A stretch of DNA of 9,912 bases from CAYZEZ01 sp964477295. GTDB lineage: Bacteria > Bacteroidota > Bacteroidia > Bacteroidales > SM23-62. The notes beneath the pieces are model-generated. The model did no database searches, was not told where the DNA came from, and saw only the letters and a program-made list of their open reading frames with translations. Positions within the stretch are counted from its first letter, which is position 1. Every line of letters begins with the position of its first letter. Below, piece by piece: positions 4,986 to 9,912 of this stretch. Where the stretch lies: the NCBI GenBank assembly GCA_964477295.1, contig CAYZEZ010000189.1, positions 1 through 9,912 on the forward strand. Direction: 5' to 3'. The position numbers and the translations under genes are program-made.

Positions 4986-6611
4986 ATGAGAAATATTGTA
5001 TTGATTTGCCTGGCAATGCTGATCAGCATGCCGGGAATTGCACAGATCAGCAGTGGTGGTACACCACCCGGTTTTAGTATATCCCTGAAATCAGCCGATG
5101 AGATCCCCGTGTTCATTTTACCTGAAACAGATCATGAACAGTTGTTGATGGAGGATATTGAGACGGAAGCAACAGACTGTAATTACCGCATTGCAAAAGG
5201 ATTTGAGGTTAGTCTTAATCCCTATAATTCAGGACTCTGGAGCAGTCTTGAGGATGGCAGCCGGATCTGGAGACTGAAAGTAAAATCTCCCGGTGCCATT
5301 GGACTAAATATTTTCTTCGACCAGTTTGAATTGCCTGAGGGTGCAAGGGTGTTTATTTATTCTCCGGATAAATCACAGGTCCTGGGCGCCTACACTTCAG
5401 GGAATAACAAGAAATTCGGTAAGCTGAATGTGCAACCGCTGGCAGGAGAGGAGCTGGTGGTGGAATATTTTGAACCTGCCGGATTAACCGGTAATGCCCT
5501 GCTGCAAATAGGCAATATTGGCCATTTTTACAAGGGTGATGCGCTGTTTGGCATAACAGGATTTGGTGATTCGGAACCCTGCAACAGAAACGTTTTATGT
5601 GCGGATGGAGATGAATGGAGGGATGAGATCAGATCGGTTGCCATGATTTTGTTCCAGAGTGCCGGTGGATATTTTTTATGTTCCGGGGCATTAATTAACA
5701 ATCTTAAAAATGATGGCAAACCTTACTTCCTTACTGCAAATCATTGCCTGCCCACATCCTTTGAAGCTTCATCAGCACTGTACTATTTCAATTATGAAAG
5801 CCCGCAGTGTTACCCTAACCAGGATGGGAGTAAAGACCAGACAGTTTCCGGTTCGAGCATACTGGGCACTTATAACAGGCTCGATTTTTGCCTGGTTGAG
5901 CTGAGCAGTCCGCCTCCTGATGATTACAATGTTTTTTATTCCGGCTGGGATGCAAGACCCGATCCTCCCGCGAGTTGTATTACTATTCATCACCCTGCGG
6001 GAGATGTAAAAAAGATATCTACTTTCGATGATATTCCTGAAACAGGAAATTTTATATACAGGTTTGATTTTGATGATGATACCCACTGGTACATCGATAA
6101 CTGGACCAAAGGGATCACCCAGGGCGGATCATCGGGATCTCCATTATACAATCAGGACAAGAGAATTGTTGGAGATCTTACCGGAGGAACAGCCGAAGGT
6201 CAGAATTGTACTTCTGCAGATGCATTTTATGCAAAATTTTCGGATTCATATGCCAATTACAGTAACCAGAATTATCAGCTGAAGCACTGGCTCGATCCTG
6301 ACAATACAGGAAAAACATTTGTGAATGGATATGACCCGGCAATGGGTACAGATACAAAGCAGGTTCCTGAGATTGATTTTTCTGTTTACCCGAATCCTGC
6401 AGACGGACTGATTTATATTGATTATCCATCCACAGGAACCCTTTCTGCCGTCAATATCTATGATGTTTCAGGAAGGATGATCAAAAGCATATCACCAGAC
6501 GGCCGGCGTGTCCGTGTAAGGGTCGATGTTTCAGATCTCTCTTCCGGACTATATTTTCTAGAAATAAGAGATAGTGATCTTTCTTATACGAAGAAGATCA
6601 CTATCAGATAA
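4986..6611 (+). CDS. Secreted trypsin-fold serine protease (lysyl-endopeptidase-like, S1) with T9SS sorting domain
   Basis: The 541-residue precursor has a signal peptide (1-19, cleavage likely at GIA/Q), a propeptide-like beta region to about 195, an S1 peptidase domain (about 196-440) and a T9SS type A sorting tail (about 464-541: VYPNPADG, VNIYDVSGRMI, LSSGLYFLEI). The catalytic triad is visible as His253 in LTANHC, Asp300 in NRLDFCLVEL and Ser383 in GGSSGSPLYN. Cysteines 199, 205, 232, 254, 275, 302, 331 and 408 could pair as in Achromobacter lyticus protease I. CTSADAFYAKF (408-418) aligns by eye with that enzyme's pocket segment, placing Asp412 where its lysine-selecting Asp lies; Lys or basic specificity is thus an inference. 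Family role: an extracellular endopeptidase that degrades protein for nutrition. It is the last gene of the three-gene unit, and its TAA directly abuts the stop codon of the convergent rhamnosidase gene. Confidence 0.9.
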   Translation: MRNIVLICLAMLISMPGIAQISSGGTPPGFSISLKSADEIPVFILPETDHEQLLMEDIETEATDCNYRIAKGFEVSLNPYNSGLWSSLEDGSRIWRLKVKSPGAIGLNIFFDQFELPEGARVFIYSPDKSQVLGAYTSGNNKKFGKLNVQPLAGEELVVEYFEPAGLTGNALLQIGNIGHFYKGDALFGITGFGDSEPCNRNVLCADGDEWRDEIRSVAMILFQSAGGYFLCSGALINNLKNDGKPYFLTANHCLPTSFEASSALYYFNYESPQCYPNQDGSKDQTVSGSSILGTYNRLDFCLVELSSPPPDDYNVFYSGWDARPDPPASCITIHHPAGDVKKISTFDDIPETGNFIYRFDFDDDTHWYIDNWTKGITQGGSSGSPLYNQDKRIVGDLTGGTAEGQNCTSADAFYAKFSDSYANYSNQNYQLKHWLDPDNTGKTFVNGYDPAMGTDTKQVPEIDFSVYPNPADGLIYIDYPSTGTLSAVNIYDVSGRMIKSISPDGRRVRVRVDVSDLSSGLYFLEIRDSDLSYTKKITIR

Positions 6612-9600
6612 TTACATTGGGTTATCATACAATGTAAAAACGTAGGATCCTGCAGCCGCCTTAAATGCCACCTCAATAACTCCGGCTTCAATAAATTCAA
6701 GTCCTTCCTGTAGTGGAGTAGCAGCGCCCCCTGCGCTGAATATAGTATTTCCTCCTTCCAGGATGGAAGGATTGTTGTACCCAGCCACTGGAATTTTTAC
6801 AGTAGCGCTTGTATTGGGAGGAATGATGACGATCATGCGCAAACCATCATCTGTCTTCTGCCAGTGGCATTTAAGCAATCCATATCCTGTTTCAATCTCT
6901 CCCAATGCATAGGTCAGGTCCCCGGCTGGTTTGGGTGAAATGATGGAATGCTTGAATCCCGGTTCCTCAGGATCGGGTTTTATTCCCGCGAGGTATGCAT
7001 AGTACCATTCCCCACAGGATCCCAGGGCAAAATGATTTCTTGAATTCATCTGATCCGGTCGTTCCTTATCACTGTTCCATAACTCCCACATAGATGTGGC
7101 ACCGTTTTCAGCCATATAACCCCATGATGGATAGGTAGTCTGTGAAGCCACCTCATATGCCAGCTCATGGTAACCATAATCGCTTAGCATGGGCAGGAGA
7201 TATCCTGTACCGAGGAAACCTGTGGAAGGATGCTTCTCCTTCGCGATCACATTTGCTGCAATGTTATTGGCAACTTCCTGTTTGAGTTCATCGGGGACAA
7301 TCCCAAATGCCAGCGGTAGCAGATTGGCTGTCTGGGTCCCTTCCAGGTAATTATTGGTTTTCGGATCAAAGAACTTCTTATTAATAGCTTCAGCAATCTT
7401 CCCGGCCAGTTCTTTATATTCCTTTGCATCCTCCTCCTTTCCCAGGATTTTTGCTGCTTTTGACAGCAGTTTGGTACTGTAGAAATAGTATTCAGCCGAT
7501 ATAGGGGCACCCGGAGAGGGTACAACCGATATCCAGTCACCATAACCATGCCAGCCATTTCTGTCGAATATATAAAGGTTTTCTCTGGCATTGAGGCGCA
7601 TAAACTCAACCCATGCTTTCATTCCTTCATAATTTTTTTCCAGTATCCCTTCGTCACCATAGAATTTATATACCATCCAGGGAATAACCGTAATGGCATC
7701 GCCCCAGGCAGGTTTGCCGGGGCCATCCACCACGATACCAGGATTCACATCCGGCACCCATCCTTCTGTATCATCCTGACTGTCAGTGATATCGATCATC
7801 CATTTGGTAAAGAACCTGGCCATGCTCATATTATAACAGGCCGTGGGCGAAAACATCTGGGCATCCCCTGTCCAGCCCAGACGCTCATCACGTTGCGGGC
7901 AATCGGTCGGTACCGATTGCATGTTTCCTTTCTGGCCATTCACAATGTTCTTCCATACCTTGTTTATGATCTCATTTGAGCACTTAAACTTTCCGGTAAC
8001 CGGGGCACTTGAATAGAACTGGAGTCCGGTCAGGTTTTCTTTACCCGGCGTTCCCGGGAATCCTTCCACCTGCACATACCTGAACCCGTGATAGGTGAAC
8101 CTGGGATGCCAGGTCTCCATCTCTCCACCTTTCAAAATGTATTTATCCGTGGCTTTGGCGCTTCTCAGGTTTTCCTGGGCAACGGTCCCATCCTCATGGA
8201 GTAATTCTGCAAAGCGCAATGTTACCTCTGTACCTGCTTCGCCCTGGACCTTTAGCCTGGCAAAACCAACCAGGTTGGTCCCCATATCGAATACGAATTT
8301 ACCCGGTTCCACCTCCGTAACACTGACAGGTTCAATTTCCTGTGCAATCCTGATAGGTGGTCCTGCCTGGGCAGACAGTATAAGGGTGTCTTCTTCCGTG
8401 AATTGGTTAACCGGCTCCCATTCATCCTGGTTTAATCCGATTTCTGACCAGCCCGGTATCTCAAGCCTGGCATCAAATTTTTCTCCCTGGTAAATTGAAT
8501 TATCGGTGATCGGTGATTTATGGCCTTTCCATGTCTCATCCGAAGCAATTATTTCAGTGGAGCCGTCTTTATACTCAATTTCAATCTGGCAAAGTCCCCT
8601 CTCAGGTCCCCTGCTGTATTTTACACCTCCCATCCAACCCAGTCCTGAGGACCACCACATATTTCCCAGAAACATCCCGGCAGCATTTTCTCCCGGTTGA
8701 ATTTTATCAGTTATGTCATACACCTGGTATTGGACACGGTCTCGATAATCGGTCCAGCCGGGAGTCAGCAAGTCCTTCCCGATTTTATTCCCATTAACGT
8801 ACAATTCATAATTCCCCAATCCAGTAACATAGGCTCTTGCTTTTTTGACCGATTTTGATGCTGTAAATTCTTTTCTTATGAGTGTAGACCGTGGAACCGG
8901 TCCGGGAGCATCAATACGACCCCAGTAGCCTTCACCGTAAGGCGCTATTATCTCTGCACTTATCCATGATTCATCATTAAATACTGATTTTGTCCATCCC
9001 GGTATTTTTTTCAAGCTGGTTAAACAACTCTCATCCGAAGAGATATATTCGTTTGTTCCGTCTGCATATACAAGGTCAAGGTAAAATATCAATCCGCAAT
9101 ATTCGGGTTGGGTGGTTATGGCCGAAAATGCCAGTATATTCTCTCCCTCCGTGAGATCATTCGTTATATCCCTGTTGTAAAACCTTTGCCAGTCATCTCC
9201 TTTGCCCTTTTTATTATTGTTTACCCATGCTTCAAACTCGTTATCGGCCGTAACACTCAGCATGGCCTTTCGAACCGTTTTCCCTTCAGGAAGGGTGATG
9301 GTTTTGCGAACATATATGGGAATATTAAGTCCTTTTTCCTCAGGATGCCATATCCAGTTCCCATATTTCTCTAACTCAGACCGGTCCGGTTCCACATCCA
9401 GTCCAATCCACCTTGCCTGCCAGTCTTCTCTGTTTAACAATCCCATTTCCCACGTAGCCGGTTCACTCCATGAGGATTCAACACTATCCTGGTCCCAGGT
9501 TTTTACTTTCCAGAAATATATTTTTCTGGAATCAAGCCCAGGTCCGGCATATTTCACGTGCACCGATTGTCCTGATTCAACTTGTTTGCTGTCCCATATA

Positions 9601-9842
9601 TCACCGATATTTTTCTTCAGCTTCTTCAGGCTGGCAGATACAATGATATGGTACGCCGTTTGTTTTGCTCCGCGAGAAGTATCGTTCACATACCAGGATA
9701 ACCGGGGAAAGGGAACATCCAGACCTATGGGGCTCGACTGGTATTCGGTTTGTAACTTTTGGGGTTGCATGAATGTTTTCTGTTTAGTGCACGAAAACAT
9801 GATGAAAAGAACAACGGCGGAAAGAAGGATTGCGTTTTTCAT
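6612..9842 (-). CDS. GH78 alpha-L-rhamnosidase, lipoprotein, with duplicated N-terminal beta-domain
   Basis: The 1076-residue protein hydrolyses terminal alpha-L-rhamnose by an inverting mechanism. The signal ends in LFIMFSC, a lipobox with Cys18, so it is probably membrane-anchored. Domains by eye: Fn3-like (about 28-135), first jelly roll (about 140-310), second related jelly roll with RKEF, LYVNG and PGWTDYRD (about 311-500, Bac_rhamnosid_N), concanavalin-like domain (about 505-605), (alpha/alpha)6 barrel (about 612-955) and C-terminal beta-domain (about 958-1030). The GH78 motif DCPQRDERLGWTGD is at 647-660, with Glu653 the expected general acid; Glu920 in ATSMWELW is the expected base. 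All catalytic residues seem intact. It is longer than many homologues of about 900 residues because of the first jelly roll, which occupies the position of CBM67 in the Streptomyces avermitilis enzyme. There is no SusC/D or regulator nearby. The start is fixed by the signal peptide. Confidence 0.95.
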   Translation of the reverse strand: MKNAILLSAVVLFIMFSCTKQKTFMQPQKLQTEYQSSPIGLDVPFPRLSWYVNDTSRGAKQTAYHIIVSASLKKLKKNIGDIWDSKQVESGQSVHVKYAGPGLDSRKIYFWKVKTWDQDSVESSWSEPATWEMGLLNREDWQARWIGLDVEPDRSELEKYGNWIWHPEEKGLNIPIYVRKTITLPEGKTVRKAMLSVTADNEFEAWVNNNKKGKGDDWQRFYNRDITNDLTEGENILAFSAITTQPEYCGLIFYLDLVYADGTNEYISSDESCLTSLKKIPGWTKSVFNDESWISAEIIAPYGEGYWGRIDAPGPVPRSTLIRKEFTASKSVKKARAYVTGLGNYELYVNGNKIGKDLLTPGWTDYRDRVQYQVYDITDKIQPGENAAGMFLGNMWWSSGLGWMGGVKYSRGPERGLCQIEIEYKDGSTEIIASDETWKGHKSPITDNSIYQGEKFDARLEIPGWSEIGLNQDEWEPVNQFTEEDTLILSAQAGPPIRIAQEIEPVSVTEVEPGKFVFDMGTNLVGFARLKVQGEAGTEVTLRFAELLHEDGTVAQENLRSAKATDKYILKGGEMETWHPRFTYHGFRYVQVEGFPGTPGKENLTGLQFYSSAPVTGKFKCSNEIINKVWKNIVNGQKGNMQSVPTDCPQRDERLGWTGDAQMFSPTACYNMSMARFFTKWMIDITDSQDDTEGWVPDVNPGIVVDGPGKPAWGDAITVIPWMVYKFYGDEGILEKNYEGMKAWVEFMRLNARENLYIFDRNGWHGYGDWISVVPSPGAPISAEYYFYSTKLLSKAAKILGKEEDAKEYKELAGKIAEAINKKFFDPKTNNYLEGTQTANLLPLAFGIVPDELKQEVANNIAANVIAKEKHPSTGFLGTGYLLPMLSDYGYHELAYEVASQTTYPSWGYMAENGATSMWELWNSDKERPDQMNSRNHFALGSCGEWYYAYLAGIKPDPEEPGFKHSIISPKPAGDLTYALGEIETGYGLLKCHWQKTDDGLRMIVIIPPNTSATVKIPVAGYNNPSILEGGNTIFSAGGAATPLQEGLEFIEAGVIEVAFKAAAGSYVFTLYDNPM

Positions 9843-9867
9843 GGATTAGGTGATTATTGGTTAATGT

Positions 9868-9893
9868 GTCATGCTGAACTTGTTTCAGAATCT
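9868..9893. repeat. REP-like dispersed palindromic repeat upstream of the rhamnosidase
   Basis: The stretch contains TGCTGAACTTGTTTCAG (9872-9888), an imperfect inverted repeat: CTGAA (9874-9878) pairs with TTCAG (9884-9888) around a five-base loop, and two more outer pairs follow after one mismatch. From memory, GTCATGCTGAACTTGTTTCA and its variants are a common dispersed intergenic element in Bacteroidota and other bacteria, usually paired with an inverted second copy. The window ends at GATCCCGAG (9904-9912), which could be the start of that second arm. The element lies 25 bases upstream of the rhamnosidase start, so it would fall within that gene's leader or promoter. Its function is unknown. 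Confidence 0.55.
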
Positions 9894-9912
9894 ACCAGAT
9901 CACGATCCCGAG

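Noticed and set aside
6612..9842. A full rhamnogalacturonan polysaccharide utilisation locus
   Set aside because: Only one glycoside hydrolase is visible, with no SusC/SusD pair, hybrid two-component sensor, transporter or rhamnose catabolic gene in the window.
9202..9849. 215-codon open frame on the plus strand opposite the rhamnosidase N-terminal part
   Set aside because: The minus strand encodes conserved GH78 N-terminal domains and a lipoprotein signal over the same bases. The plus-strand translation is Ser/Phe/Pro-rich with no family resemblance.

Overview
The window looks like a chromosomal segment of an anaerobic or facultative member of the Bacteroidota, probably an uncultured or environmental Bacteroidales/Marinilabiliales-type organism. 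Two proteins end in type IX secretion (T9SS) type A sorting domains, which are confined to this phylum. A large GH78 alpha-L-rhamnosidase carries a Bacteroidota-style lipoprotein signal, the intergenic DNA is AT-rich, and Shine-Dalgarno sequences are mostly weak. I see no RNA gene, transposase, phage gene or CRISPR array. No genus can be named from the sequence alone.

Layout: (1) 1-308, minus strand, is the N-terminal part of an NAD-dependent epimerase-like protein that runs off the left edge. (2) 504-3077, plus strand, is a compact hypC-hypD-hypE cluster for the Fe(CN)2CO cofactor of [NiFe] hydrogenases. Its two intergenic spacers are filled with short, degenerate purine-rich repeats. (3) 3270-6611, plus strand, is a tight three-gene unit: a secreted DNRLRE/CBM96-like protein with a T9SS tail, a cytosolic short-chain dehydrogenase, and a secreted trypsin-fold (lysyl-endopeptidase-like) protease with a T9SS tail. 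(4) 6612-9842, minus strand, is a 1076-residue GH78 alpha-L-rhamnosidase lipoprotein with two tandem related beta-domains before the catalytic barrel. It meets the protease gene tail to tail with no base between the stop codons. (5) 9868-9893, just upstream of the rhamnosidase, is a REP-like dispersed repeat of a type familiar from many bacterial genomes.

How the genes work together: HypC and HypD form the scaffold on which iron receives cyanide and CO, and HypE supplies the cyanide from its C-terminal Cys. The structural hydrogenase and hypA, hypB and hypF are not in the window, so the cluster must serve a hydrogenase encoded elsewhere. The secreted CBM-like protein, protease and rhamnosidase fit a lifestyle of degrading polysaccharide and protein in decaying biomass, but no SusC/SusD pair or regulator is present, so no complete polysaccharide utilisation locus can be claimed.

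I found no convincing undescribed multi-gene system. The points most worth a second look are the repeat-filled spacers of the hyp cluster (one of which seems to run into the annotated hypD N-terminus), the orphan hypCDE arrangement, the dehydrogenase between two T9SS cargo genes, and the duplicated N-terminal domain of the rhamnosidase with its CBM67-like position and Asp-Asn pair.
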